Below, piece after piece: positions 1 to 6,959 of a stretch of 12,741 nucleotides of DNA. Within the stretch, counting starts at the first letter, position 1; every line of letters begins with the position of its first letter. The notes under the pieces were generated by a model. It did no database searches and was not told where the DNA came from. It was given only the letters and a program-made list of their open reading frames with translations. Position numbers and translations under genes: made by a program. Origin of the DNA: an uncultured Clostridia bacterium (GTDB lineage: Bacteria > Bacillota > Clostridia > Tissierellales > Peptoniphilaceae); contig CAMYBS010000031.1 in NCBI GenBank assembly GCA_947254025.1, forward strand, positions 1 through 12,741, read 5' to 3'.

Positions 1-76
1 CCAAATCCAAATTGTCCACAGCAGTGAGCTCCTTGTATTTTTTAACAAGACCCCTTACCTCTATAACAGTATCCAT
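1..76 (-). CDS. ABC transporter ATP-binding protein, N-terminal fragment (runs off left edge)
   Basis: The minus strand from 76 reads MDTVIEVRGLVKKYKELTAV and then DNLDL before the window ends. This is the usual opening of an ABC ATPase: a first beta strand, then a [KR]xYxxxxAVDNL stretch just ahead of the Walker A loop. In this family it would power import or export of an unknown substrate at the cytoplasmic membrane. The ATG is well supported by a GGAGG ribosome binding site five bases upstream (minus strand TAGGAGGTAATTATG) and an extended -10 promoter farther upstream. Only 25 codons are visible, so Walker A, signature and Walker B motifs cannot be checked and the substrate cannot be guessed. 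The gene is divergent from the DUF4330 operon. Confidence 0.8.
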   Translation of the reverse strand, partial: MDTVIEVRGLVKKYKELTAVDNLDL

Positions 77-104
77 AATTACCTCCTATATCACTATTGT
101 CATA

Positions 105-113
105 ATTATATCA
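105..113 (-). promoter_or_regulatory. Extended -10 promoter for the ABC ATPase gene
   Basis: The minus strand carries TGATATAAT, an exact TGnTATAAT extended -10 element, 28 bases before the ATG at 76. No good -35 hexamer lies 16-18 bases upstream, which fits an extended -10 promoter. The same ten bases, GTGATATAAT, precede the other two minus-strand operons. Confidence 0.6.
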
Positions 114-203
114 CTAAAGCCATTAAAATAGTATAAAAATTATGTAAAGTGCATGTAAATATATCTAATCTGCATAATTTTTCTTGTGAAACGCCATGAC
201 ATC

Positions 204-232
204 TTTACTTTTAAGTGCATATAATGTATAAT
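204..232 (+). promoter_or_regulatory. Promoter of the DUF4330-ligase-purC operon
   Basis: TTTACT (204-209, four of six matches to TTGACA), a 17-base spacer and a perfect TATAAT (227-232) lie about 32 bases before the ATG at 265. A second overlapping TATAAT occurs at 220-225 and could serve instead. There is no other convincing promoter before purC, so this one may drive the whole plus-strand run. Confidence 0.6.
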
Positions 233-264
233 ATTAACGATAAATTTTAACTAGGAGGCACATA

Positions 265-753
265 ATGAACATTATTGACAAAAAAGGAAAATTGTTTGGC
301 TTAATAAATATCATTGACTTATTAATCATAGTTGTTTTAGTCTTTGCGATAGTCTTTGCAGCTAAGAGATACTTTATAAAGCCTGATGAAAGTAAGATGA
401 TGAGAAAGGCAAATCTAACTTTTGAGATACAAGACGTAAGGGACATAACACTTAAGTCGCTACACGAAGGCGACGACCTATTCTGGACTGACAGATCAGT
501 TCCTATCGGTAAGATCACTAAGCTTGAAACAATATCTCACCAAGAAGCTCTTAATAAGGATGGAGACTGGGTATTTAGACCTGTCCCTGGTAAGTATGAC
601 GTAGCCATCACAGTTGAAGCAACTCTTAAAGACGATGCCAACGCATACTGGGCTATGGGCGAACAAGTTAGAGCAGGCGTTAAGTACAGTATCAAAACTA
701 AGTATATAAGCATGGAATCCTTCTTAATAGGACTTGATGTTGATGAAGAGTAG
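265..753 (+). CDS. DUF4330 family membrane-anchored protein
   Basis: This 162-aa protein has a short charged N-terminus (MNIIDKKGKLFG), one strongly hydrophobic helix at about residues 14-33, then a soluble domain of about 125 residues. The opening, a KxGKLFGxINIIDL pattern running into a single membrane anchor, is typical of DUF4330, a family of unknown function. The soluble part probably lies outside the membrane. The start is supported by AGGAGG at 253-258, six bases before the ATG. It is the first gene of a run in which each following frame starts within or very close to the previous one, ending with an O-antigen-ligase-type protein. A role in envelope polysaccharide assembly is therefore plausible from context only. 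No catalytic motif is visible. Confidence 0.8.
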   Translation: MNIIDKKGKLFGLINIIDLLIIVVLVFAIVFAAKRYFIKPDESKMMRKANLTFEIQDVRDITLKSLHEGDDLFWTDRSVPIGKITKLETISHQEALNKDGDWVFRPVPGKYDVAITVEATLKDDANAYWAMGEQVRAGVKYSIKTKYISMESFLIGLDVDEE

Positions 754-1192
754 TTTTTTCGTAAGATTAATCACAAGTATATACGCGTTTTTAAAGAGAA
801 GCTACTTCTCATCACTTACTTACAAGACTTTCAAGATGAAGGATAAAAAGTCAAAGTCTAGTATAGTAAGAAAGCTCATGGATACAGATGTCTTAGCTGA
901 TACAAAGTCATACGAGCTAATTAAGAAGCTAGAGGCGCAAGGTACCAAAACGACTACATCATCAAATGTTTTAAACTCTCTATACCTGGACAATGATATG
1001 CACACTCTTGTCTTAACAGCCGTAGCCATATTGCTCGCAAACTTTGCGCTTGGCTTTAGTATAAAAAGGACTTTAGTTCTACTAATACTTTGTATACTGG
1101 CAAAATTCTTCCAAGTGATAGTGAAGAACAAGTACTACGAGAGCTCTCTAGTATACAAGTTCTTCAGTTATGCATACAGACTTGAGAGGTAA
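743..1192 (+). CDS. Small two-helix membrane protein of unknown function
   Basis: I do not recognise this family. The protein is about 149 aa. It has a basic N-terminal segment with aromatic residues (SFFVRLITSIYAFLKRSYF), a charged Lys/Ser-rich middle, and two hydrophobic helices in the last third (about residues 86-103 and 108-125). The tail is basic and aromatic (YKFFSYAYRLER). The frame overlaps the end of the DUF4330 gene, so translation is probably coupled. Three starts are possible: TTG 734, ATG 737 and ATG 743. AGGA at 729-732 is best placed for 743 (10-base spacer) and is rather close to 737. The stop lies five bases before the ligase start, so it probably works with its two neighbours, perhaps as an accessory of the polysaccharide enzyme (inference). 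Confidence 0.65.
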   Translation: MKSSFFVRLITSIYAFLKRSYFSSLTYKTFKMKDKKSKSSIVRKLMDTDVLADTKSYELIKKLEAQGTKTTTSSNVLNSLYLDNDMHTLVLTAVAILLANFALGFSIKRTLVLLILCILAKFFQVIVKNKYYESSLVYKFFSYAYRLER

Positions 1193-1196
1193 AAAG

Positions 1197-2543
1197 ATGA
1201 AAGCAATTATAGAAAATTACAAGATTAAAAACAATCTACTCTATCCAGTGCTTGCTGCGGCAGCATTTTTAGCTGCATATAAGTTTGTCTCTACTAAGAT
1301 TGCACTCGCACTTGCGCTGCTTTTAATCAGTCTTCCCTTCTTTGCGAAGAGAAAGTTTCTGATGCTAAATCTCTTCATACTTGGCTACAACTTTCTTCCG
1401 GACATAGTTTCAATAGCTGGCGCGCTTGCCATATTAGCCATGTATCTAGTGGACGTGTATATCTATAAAAAGGAAAGCTTAAGGATAAACTCAAGCTTCG
1501 TAGCCGTAGCTCTTGGCGTAATCATGATGATTATAGGCACTGTAACATCGGTTAAGCCGCTTGGCTCAATGAGAGACCTTGCTATGAACTTCGCAGGACT
1601 TGCAATATTCTTATCTGTAAATATAGCTGTTAAAAACAAAGATGACTACAACAAAATCGCAACTAGCCTTGCCATCAACGCAGCACTGATCTGCCTTTGG
1701 GGTATAGTTCAGTACAAGTTCTTCGGCACAGTTAGGCGTGAGTGGCTCGACAGTCAAGTCGCAGGACAGATATCGAAGCGTGCATATTCAGTATTTATGA
1801 ATCCAAATGTCTTCGCAGAGTACATCGTACTCGTAGTGCCTATAGTCGTGAGTCTTTTCTGGGCACACAAAGACGCATTCAAGAAGTTCGTCTACCTATG
1901 CATAGTTGGACTGATGCTACTTTCTTTGATGCTAACATTCTCAAGAGGCGGCATTATGTCACTAGGCGTTGCAGCACTAGTCTTCCTCTTCTTCCAAGCA
2001 AGACCACTTATAGTTGTCGCGCTGCCGTTCTTCCTCTTGGCGCTAAGTTTTCTGCCTGAGAACATCAAAAGGCGTATCATGTCAATATCGAACGTGAAAG
2101 ACTCGTCAACAAGCTACAGATTCAAAATCTGGTCAATTACCAAAGATGTAATCAAGGATCATCCAGTAGTCGGAGTTGGCTTCGGACACAAGCCATTTAA
2201 GTACGTCTTCGAAAGATATATAAGAAGTATGCCAATCTTCCACGCGCACAATACCTACCTTGAGATGATGGCGGAAGGCGGCTTCACAGGCTTTATAAGC
2301 TTCGTGCTTATAATCATAACAGCCATAGCCCAAGAGATAAAGCTAATCTACAAGGCAAAGAGCAGCGAGGTCAAAACCTTTGCAGCAGGACTTTTAGCCG
2401 CAACACTTGGCATACTAACACACGCAATGTTTGAGCACATAGTCTACATCTACAGGATCATCGTAGTTTTATGGCTAGTATTGGGTCTTGTAAGTGCACT
2501 CAAAAACATTAACGCAGACGAGCAAAAGCTTGATAATATATAA
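1197..2543 (+). CDS. O-antigen ligase / Wzy-type polysaccharide polymerase family membrane protein
   Basis: This 448-aa protein is almost entirely hydrophobic helices, about ten to twelve of them. It carries the hallmarks of the O-antigen ligase (Wzy_C/RfaL) family: NPNVFAEY at 202-209, TFSRGG at 247-252, and a large loop with HNTYLEMMAEGG at 351-362. The conserved Arg of SRGG and the His of the HN motif match residues known to matter in WaaL-type enzymes. In a Gram-positive host, members are thought to polymerise or attach lipid-linked surface glycans at the outer face of the membrane. ATG 1197 is chosen because GAGAGG (1184-1189) sits seven bases upstream. An in-frame ATG at 1170 inside the previous gene has no such site. 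The exact substrate is unknown. Confidence 0.85.
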   Translation: MKAIIENYKIKNNLLYPVLAAAAFLAAYKFVSTKIALALALLLISLPFFAKRKFLMLNLFILGYNFLPDIVSIAGALAILAMYLVDVYIYKKESLRINSSFVAVALGVIMMIIGTVTSVKPLGSMRDLAMNFAGLAIFLSVNIAVKNKDDYNKIATSLAINAALICLWGIVQYKFFGTVRREWLDSQVAGQISKRAYSVFMNPNVFAEYIVLVVPIVVSLFWAHKDAFKKFVYLCIVGLMLLSLMLTFSRGGIMSLGVAALVFLFFQARPLIVVALPFFLLALSFLPENIKRRIMSISNVKDSSTSYRFKIWSITKDVIKDHPVVGVGFGHKPFKYVFERYIRSMPIFHAHNTYLEMMAEGGFTGFISFVLIIITAIAQEIKLIYKAKSSEVKTFAAGLLAATLGILTHAMFEHIVYIYRIIVVLWLVLGLVSALKNINADEQKLDNI

Positions 2544-2548
2544 TAATT

Positions 2549-2556
2549 AGGGGGGG
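2549..2556 (+). promoter_or_regulatory. purC ribosome binding site containing a G7 run
   Basis: The Shine-Dalgarno region reads AGGGGGGG, seven consecutive G residues at 2550-2556, with nine bases to the ATG at 2566. A homopolymer of this kind inside the binding site is uncommon in AT-rich sequence. It could change in length by slippage, which would alter initiation efficiency. Confidence 0.65.
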
Positions 2557-2565
2557 TAATAGCTA

Positions 2566-3252
2566 ATGAAAAAAATATACCAAGGAAAAACAAAGGACGT
2601 TTACGAGTTAAACGACAAAGAAGTATTATTAAAATTTAAAGACGACGTAACTGGCAAAGACGGTGTCTTCGACCCAGGCCAAAACCAAGTCGGCTTAACA
2701 ATGGAAGGCGCGGGACACAGTGCATGCCTTTTAACAAAGTTCTTCTATGAAAAACTAAACGCAAAGGGTTTAAATACTCACTTCGTTTCAGCAGATCCAG
2801 ACAAGAACGAAGCTGTAGTTAGAAAAGCGAAAGTCTTCGGTAACGGCGTTGAAGTCATAGTGAGGTACAGAGCAGTTGGCTCCTTTATCAGACGCTACGG
2901 ACAATACGCAGAGAGTGGCATGAAGCTTCCTTCATACGTTGAGATCACACTTAAGGACGACGACAGAAACGACCCACTTATTACTAAGGACGCACTAGAG
3001 ATACTTGGCATCATGACAGGTTCTGAGTATGACGAGCTAGTAGCTCTTGCTAAAGAGATAGGCGAGTTCGTAAAGGATGAGCTTGCAAAGAAAGACCTTG
3101 AGCTATACGACATCAAGTTCGAGTTCGGCATGATAGATGGCAAAGTTGCCTTGATAGACGAGATCTCAGGCGGCAACATGCGTGCATACAAAGCTGATGA
3201 GTACGTAGAGCCACTTAAGCTAGAAAAGATATTACTAGAAGGACTTAAGTAA
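2566..3252 (+). CDS. purC: Phosphoribosylaminoimidazole-succinocarboxamide (SAICAR) synthase
   Basis: PurC joins CAIR to aspartate using ATP, the step that makes SAICAR in de novo purine synthesis, in the cytoplasm. The 228-aa length is normal. Visible family motifs are YQGKTKDVYE at 5-14 (ATP-binding start), LLKFKDDVTG at 21-30, the VGSFIRRYG segment at 104-112, and DEISGGNMR at 198-206, the clostridial variant of the DEISPDTxR motif. The gene begins 22 bases after the ligase stop without a clear promoter of its own, so it is probably read with the envelope genes. The rest of the purine pathway is not in this window. A strong terminator follows 21 bases after the stop. Confidence 0.95.
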   Translation: MKKIYQGKTKDVYELNDKEVLLKFKDDVTGKDGVFDPGQNQVGLTMEGAGHSACLLTKFFYEKLNAKGLNTHFVSADPDKNEAVVRKAKVFGNGVEVIVRYRAVGSFIRRYGQYAESGMKLPSYVEITLKDDDRNDPLITKDALEILGIMTGSEYDELVALAKEIGEFVKDELAKKDLELYDIKFEFGMIDGKVALIDEISGGNMRAYKADEYVEPLKLEKILLEGLK

Positions 3253-3273
3253 TACACAAAGACAATATACACA

Positions 3274-3305
3274 AGAGAGATGCTTAGATAGGCATCTCTT
3301 TTTTT
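3274..3305 (+). terminator. Rho-independent terminator after purC
   Basis: AGAGATGC (3276-3283) pairs with GCATCTCT (3292-3299) around an eight-base loop, extended outward by G-U and A-U pairs, and is followed by a T run to 3305. It ends the plus-strand operon. Confidence 0.85.
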
Positions 3306-3322
3306 GCAAGATGATTTGCAGT

Positions 3323-3354
3323 AAAAAGCGGCACAGGTCAATACCTGCACCGCT
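3323..3354 (-). terminator. Rho-independent terminator of the cyuA-hydrolase-permease operon
   Basis: On the minus strand AGCGGTGCAGGT pairs with ACCTGTGCCGCT, a 12-bp stem with two G-U pairs and an ATTG loop, followed by five T. It lies 28 bases past the permease stop. The convergent operons therefore have separate terminators. Confidence 0.85.
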
Positions 3355-3382
3355 ATAGAGCTTTATAAATACCAAATATTAA

Positions 3383-4750
3383 TTATTTTCTCTTGTTGTA
3401 TATATACACCATCAAAGGTATAAATACGTAGCCTATGATCATAGATACTATGGCTAGATAGTTTGGAGTCAATACTCCGTCAGTGTTTATTGTGAATTGT
3501 TTTACCCAGTTGAACTTAACTAGTAGTAGTACTGTTAATAATACTGATAATACTGGTATGATAACGTCAGTGAAGAAGTTCTTCTTAACCCCTTGAACGA
3601 TCTCTTCCTTATTCTTGCCGTAGAAGAAAGTAATTATTGCAAGAGGCACTATGATGAATTGAGCAAATCTTGCGATCGCACTTATGATCATGATAGAGCC
3701 CATGCTGTAGTTGAAGGCAATTGGTAGAACGATAGCTAAAACAGCAGTGACTATCATTGAGAATATTGGGAAGCCCTTGTCAGTTCTTGTTGCGAAAATC
3801 TTTGGCACTTGGTTTTGCTTAGCCATAGACTCGATAATTCTTGGTGTATGGAAAGATGCTGCAACGTTGATACCAAACATAGATATTAGAGATCCGTAAA
3901 GGATTACATTTCTAATAATCTTGTTTTTGAATACATCAACAAGAGCAACAACCTCTTTAGTCTCAACAAGAGCAACAGGGTCTATCATCATACAAACTAG
4001 AACTATGCCGATGTAGATGAAGGCGATAACTAAAATTCCTAGAGGTATAGCCTTTGGTAAGTTCTTCTCAGGCTTTTCCATGTCCTCAGAACCAGAGGCA
4101 ACACTTTCGAAGCCAGTGAAGGCATAGAAAGCAGCGATGATCGCCATAACGATCGATTGTACATCCATGTTGCTAGTTACTTCGCTAGTAACACTTTCAA
4201 CCTCAGAGAAGTTGTTTTGACCAGTGAAGATAACTATAGCTACCCCTGCAAGTATTGCAGTAACAAGTGCTAATAGCTTACCGATAGTTGAAATATTGCT
4301 TACAAACTCTAAAATCTTAGTACCACAAATATTAATTACGAATAATACACCCATAAGTACAATAAAACCAGTTGTGATATAAGCAAAGTTTGAGCTGTCA
4401 AGAGCGAATATATTTAATACAGTCTTAACAACACCAGTAGCCATAACACCCCAAGCGATAGCCGCACAGAAGAACCTTGTTATACCTATGTATAGACCCC
4501 AGTTGTCACCAAAGGCAGCCTTAGTATAAGCATAAGCAGCTCCACCCTTAGATACATACTTTGCAGCAGATGCGAAAGTGATAGCTAGTACCGCAGCAAA
4601 GATGGCTGCAGCAAGATAAATTACAGGCGCATACTTACCTGACATCTTAACAACAGATCCTGGCGATAAGAATATACCAGAACCGATTACAGAGTTGATG
4701 GTCAATAATACAATCGACCAAAAACCTAATTTCTTAGTAGCTTTATCCAT
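3383..4750 (-). CDS. APC-family amino acid permease
   Basis: This 455-aa protein is built of about twelve hydrophobic helices and belongs to the amino acid-polyamine-organocation (APC) transporters. The first helix contains VIGSGIFLSPGS (21-32), the unwound GSGI segment that binds the substrate amino group. The consensus loop after the sixth helix is FTGFESVASGSEDMEKPEKN (211-230) followed by LPKAIP. It should carry an amino acid or close derivative across the cytoplasmic membrane, as a symporter or exchanger. The ATG has AAGGAG seven bases upstream. It is the last gene of the operon, 12 bases after the gamma-glutamyl hydrolase, so its substrate is probably what the hydrolase or the desulfidase consumes (cysteine, serine or a gamma-glutamyl compound; inference). 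The sequence alone does not fix the substrate. Confidence 0.88.
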   Translation of the reverse strand: MDKATKKLGFWSIVLLTINSVIGSGIFLSPGSVVKMSGKYAPVIYLAAAIFAAVLAITFASAAKYVSKGGAAYAYTKAAFGDNWGLYIGITRFFCAAIAWGVMATGVVKTVLNIFALDSSNFAYITTGFIVLMGVLFVINICGTKILEFVSNISTIGKLLALVTAILAGVAIVIFTGQNNFSEVESVTSEVTSNMDVQSIVMAIIAAFYAFTGFESVASGSEDMEKPEKNLPKAIPLGILVIAFIYIGIVLVCMMIDPVALVETKEVVALVDVFKNKIIRNVILYGSLISMFGINVAASFHTPRIIESMAKQNQVPKIFATRTDKGFPIFSMIVTAVLAIVLPIAFNYSMGSIMIISAIARFAQFIIVPLAIITFFYGKNKEEIVQGVKKNFFTDVIIPVLSVLLTVLLLVKFNWVKQFTINTDGVLTPNYLAIVSMIIGYVFIPLMVYIYNKRK

Positions 4751-4762
4751 TTAAAAACTCCT

Positions 4763-5488
4763 TTACATAGCAGATTTGATTAAAGTAGCGAATAAAAGAT
4801 TCATCTTCTCCTCAGTTTGATGAAGCATCTCAGGGTGCCATTGAACACCAAGCATAAACTTGTGATCTTTCTTTTCTATAGCCTCCACAACACCATCTTT
4901 ACTGATAGCCGAAGCCAAAAAGCCCTCAGCCACTTTATTCACTATTTGATGGTGAAACGAGTTCACCATTATGGTATCTTCTTTAAAAAGCTCTTTTAAT
5001 TTACCACCATCTACCAAGTCAACACTGTGACTAGTCATAGTAGGGAAATTAACTTGATTATGTTTTACATAAGTATCCTTCTTTAGACCCACATCTTGAT
5101 ACAAGCTGCCGCCAAAGTACACATTCATAATTTGGTAGCCCCTGCATACACCTAGAACAGGGATGTCCTTCTCCATAGCGTACTTGATTAAATTAAAGTC
5201 AAAGATGTCCCTCTCAGGAAGAATGCCGCCAAGACTCTTGTGAGGCTCCTCACCATAGAAGCGAGGAGTAACATCGTGACCGCCACTTAAGATAAGCGCG
5301 TCAACATGACTAATTTGCTCCTTAACAACAGACTCATCAGAGTTCATCGGGATTATGTATGGAATACCACCATTCTTGATAACACTCTTTACATAGTCCT
5401 CATTAACATAACTTCTTCTATATCCAGGGAAATTACCACCACCATCGATGATGATGGAACCCGAAATACCAACTATAGGTTTCTTCAT
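4763..5488 (-). CDS. Gamma-glutamyl-gamma-aminobutyrate hydrolase family (peptidase C26) protein
   Basis: This is a 241-aa class I glutamine-amidotransferase-fold hydrolase. The nucleophile elbow is GVCRGYQ with Cys115, and the rest of the triad is in GVQWHPE (His218, Glu220). LILSGGHDVTP (66-76) and PERDIFDFNL (91-100) are typical of the PuuD/C26 branch, which cleaves gamma-glutamyl bonds in small molecules. No synthetase partner domain is present, so it acts as a free cytoplasmic hydrolase. ATG 5488 is chosen because AAGGGG (minus strand, 5502 down to 5497) lies eight bases upstream. A GTG at 5497, nine bases farther, would sit on that binding site. The gene lies between the desulfidase and the permease, which suggests it frees an amino acid such as cysteine from a gamma-glutamyl compound; the substrate is unproven. 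Confidence 0.88.
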   Translation of the reverse strand: MKKPIVGISGSIIIDGGGNFPGYRRSYVNEDYVKSVIKNGGIPYIIPMNSDESVVKEQISHVDALILSGGHDVTPRFYGEEPHKSLGGILPERDIFDFNLIKYAMEKDIPVLGVCRGYQIMNVYFGGSLYQDVGLKKDTYVKHNQVNFPTMTSHSVDLVDGGKLKELFKEDTIMVNSFHHQIVNKVAEGFLASAISKDGVVEAIEKKDHKFMLGVQWHPEMLHQTEEKMNLLFATLIKSAM

Positions 5489-5496
5489 ATGTAACA

Positions 5497-5502
5497 CCCC
5501 TT
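5497..5502 (-). promoter_or_regulatory. Ribosome binding site that decides the C26 hydrolase start
   Basis: AAGGGG on the minus strand overlaps the TAA stop of the upstream desulfidase (5503-5501) and lies eight bases before ATG 5488. The overlap implies translational coupling and argues against the GTG at 5497 as start. Confidence 0.6.
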
Positions 5503-6754
5503 ACTTGCTAATCATAGTATTTAAAACAACAATATCAGTTTCCTTCATGCCCTCTTTAGCAACATAACCGATACTTCTGATAGTTTCCTCAACAGAACCC
5601 TTAAGAAGACCATCGCCAGCTTCGAAATTCTTGCCATTCTTAGCCATGTAATAAGCAGAAATGCCCGCATCAACAGCAGTTGCAATCTTCGCAGCACAAG
5701 AAGGCTTCGCACCGTCACAGATCATACCAGATGCAATCATCAAAGCATTAGAAACAGTATGCTCCATAAGTTCAAAATCCTTAGTTTCCATATAACAGAT
5801 ACCAGCACCAGCAGCAACCCCCGCAGAAGTTACACCACAAAACGCAGATAACCTGCCAATAAACCTCTTAATATGTAGCGCAGTTAGATTCGATACAATC
5901 AAAGCCCTGTACAAATCCTCCCTAGAGTAATTCTTCGCCTCAGCAAAAGTTACAAGCGGCATAGTACAAGTGATACCTTGATTACCACTACCAGCATTGA
6001 TAACAACAGGAAGCGAGCATCCACTCATACGCGCGTCAGAGCCCGCAGCAGCCCTAGCCTTTGCAACACTCCTTAAAGACTTGTCCTCATCCATCAAAAT
6101 CTTGCCGATAGCAACACCCCACTTGCCAGTTAAACCCTCATCAGAAATCCTAGAGTTCAAAACAATTTGATTCTCAAGAAGATCCTTAAGACCCGACAAG
6201 TCAACATTAGTCGCAAAATCATAAATACCCCTTAAAGAAAGGTCATCATAAAGCTTGTCATCAGTCGAGTGAGTGTAACAGTTGTCAACCTGTAAAAGCT
6301 TGCCATTCTTCACAACCTTGACAATGTTAGTGTGCTTGTTCTTAATCTCAACATCAACATCATTGCCATCCTTGTCCCAAACCTTGATCTCAATATCAAG
6401 ATTCTCAACACCCTCCTTCAAACCAACAGAGATGATGTCCCTCTTAAGAAGCTCCTTAGCCTTCGCGATGTCCTCATCCTTAACCTTAGATAAAACCTCA
6501 AGACCCAAAGATGCATCCCCAGCAACAAAACCGATAGCCGAAGCAGCCTCAACACCCTTCATACCACCAGTGTTAGGAACAGTAACACCCTTAACATTCT
6601 TAATGATATTACCCGAACAGATAATCTCAGCCTTAACAATGTCAGCATTAAGAACCTCCTTAGCCTTCGCCGCAGCAAGAGCTATCGCGATAGGTTCAGT
6701 ACATCCAAGAGCCATGATCAGCTCCTTCTTCAATAATTCAGTGTAATCTTTCAT
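5501..6754 (-). CDS. cyuA: L-cysteine desulfidase / serine dehydratase-alpha-like protein (UPF0597/CyuA family)
   Basis: This 417-aa protein belongs to the CyuA (formerly YhaM/UPF0597) family. Known members use an iron-sulfur cluster to break L-cysteine into pyruvate, ammonia and sulfide. The opening MALGCTEP places Cys18 in the family's signature, followed by the glycine-rich PNTGGMKG (60-67). The second half has SGCSLPVVINAGSGNQG (244-260), and cysteines at 306, 320, 346 and 353, within which the remaining cluster ligands are expected. The length is normal. ATG 6754 has GGAG six or seven bases upstream. It is the first gene of a three-gene operon with a C26 hydrolase and a permease, which supports amino-acid catabolism. 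Some relatives are annotated as serine dehydratases, so serine is the main alternative substrate. Confidence 0.88.
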   Translation of the reverse strand: MKDYTELLKKELIMALGCTEPIAIALAAAKAKEVLNADIVKAEIICSGNIIKNVKGVTVPNTGGMKGVEAASAIGFVAGDASLGLEVLSKVKDEDIAKAKELLKRDIISVGLKEGVENLDIEIKVWDKDGNDVDVEIKNKHTNIVKVVKNGKLLQVDNCYTHSTDDKLYDDLSLRGIYDFATNVDLSGLKDLLENQIVLNSRISDEGLTGKWGVAIGKILMDEDKSLRSVAKARAAAGSDARMSGCSLPVVINAGSGNQGITCTMPLVTFAEAKNYSREDLYRALIVSNLTALHIKRFIGRLSAFCGVTSAGVAAGAGICYMETKDFELMEHTVSNALMIASGMICDGAKPSCAAKIATAVDAGISAYYMAKNGKNFEAGDGLLKGSVEETIRSIGYVAKEGMKETDIVVLNTMISK

Positions 6755-6787
6755 TTTAAACTCCTCTATGTAAAATATTCATCAAAT

Positions 6788-6796
6788 ATTATATCA
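6788..6796 (-). promoter_or_regulatory. Extended -10 promoter of the cyuA operon
   Basis: The minus strand has TGATATAAT, an exact TGnTATAAT element, with its 3' end 33 bases before the cyuA ATG. No strong -35 is seen at normal spacing. The remaining intergenic sequence up to 6915 shows no recognisable riboswitch, T-box or operator. Confidence 0.6.
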
Positions 6797-6915
6797 CAAA
6801 AAAATAATAGCTGCTATAAGAAAAATCTATACTTATGCAAAAGCAATTTAACGAGAAAAACCAAAAGCATAAAAATGTAGAAGCATAAGAGAGGTGGAGC
6901 GTGATAAGTGAGGTG

Positions 6916-6947
6916 AAAAAAGAAAAGACTATCAAGCGATAGTCTTT
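6916..6947 (-). terminator. Rho-independent terminator of the restriction-modification operon
   Basis: AAAGACTATC (6924-6933) and GATAGTCTTT (6938-6947) form a perfect 10-bp stem with a four-base loop. Read on the minus strand it is followed by TCTTTTTT. It lies 12 bases past the stop of the nuclease-helicase gene. Confidence 0.85.
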
Positions 6948-6959
6948 ATTGGGTGTGGG

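Noticed and set aside
135..182. Inverted repeat AAAAATTATG / CATAATTTTT as a terminator or operator
   Set aside because: The stem is almost all A-T with a 28-base loop, which arises easily in AT-rich intergenic DNA; no gene ends next to it.
1170..1197. ATG 1170 as start of the ligase
   Set aside because: It lies inside the previous gene without a binding site, whereas ATG 1197 has GAGAGG seven bases upstream.
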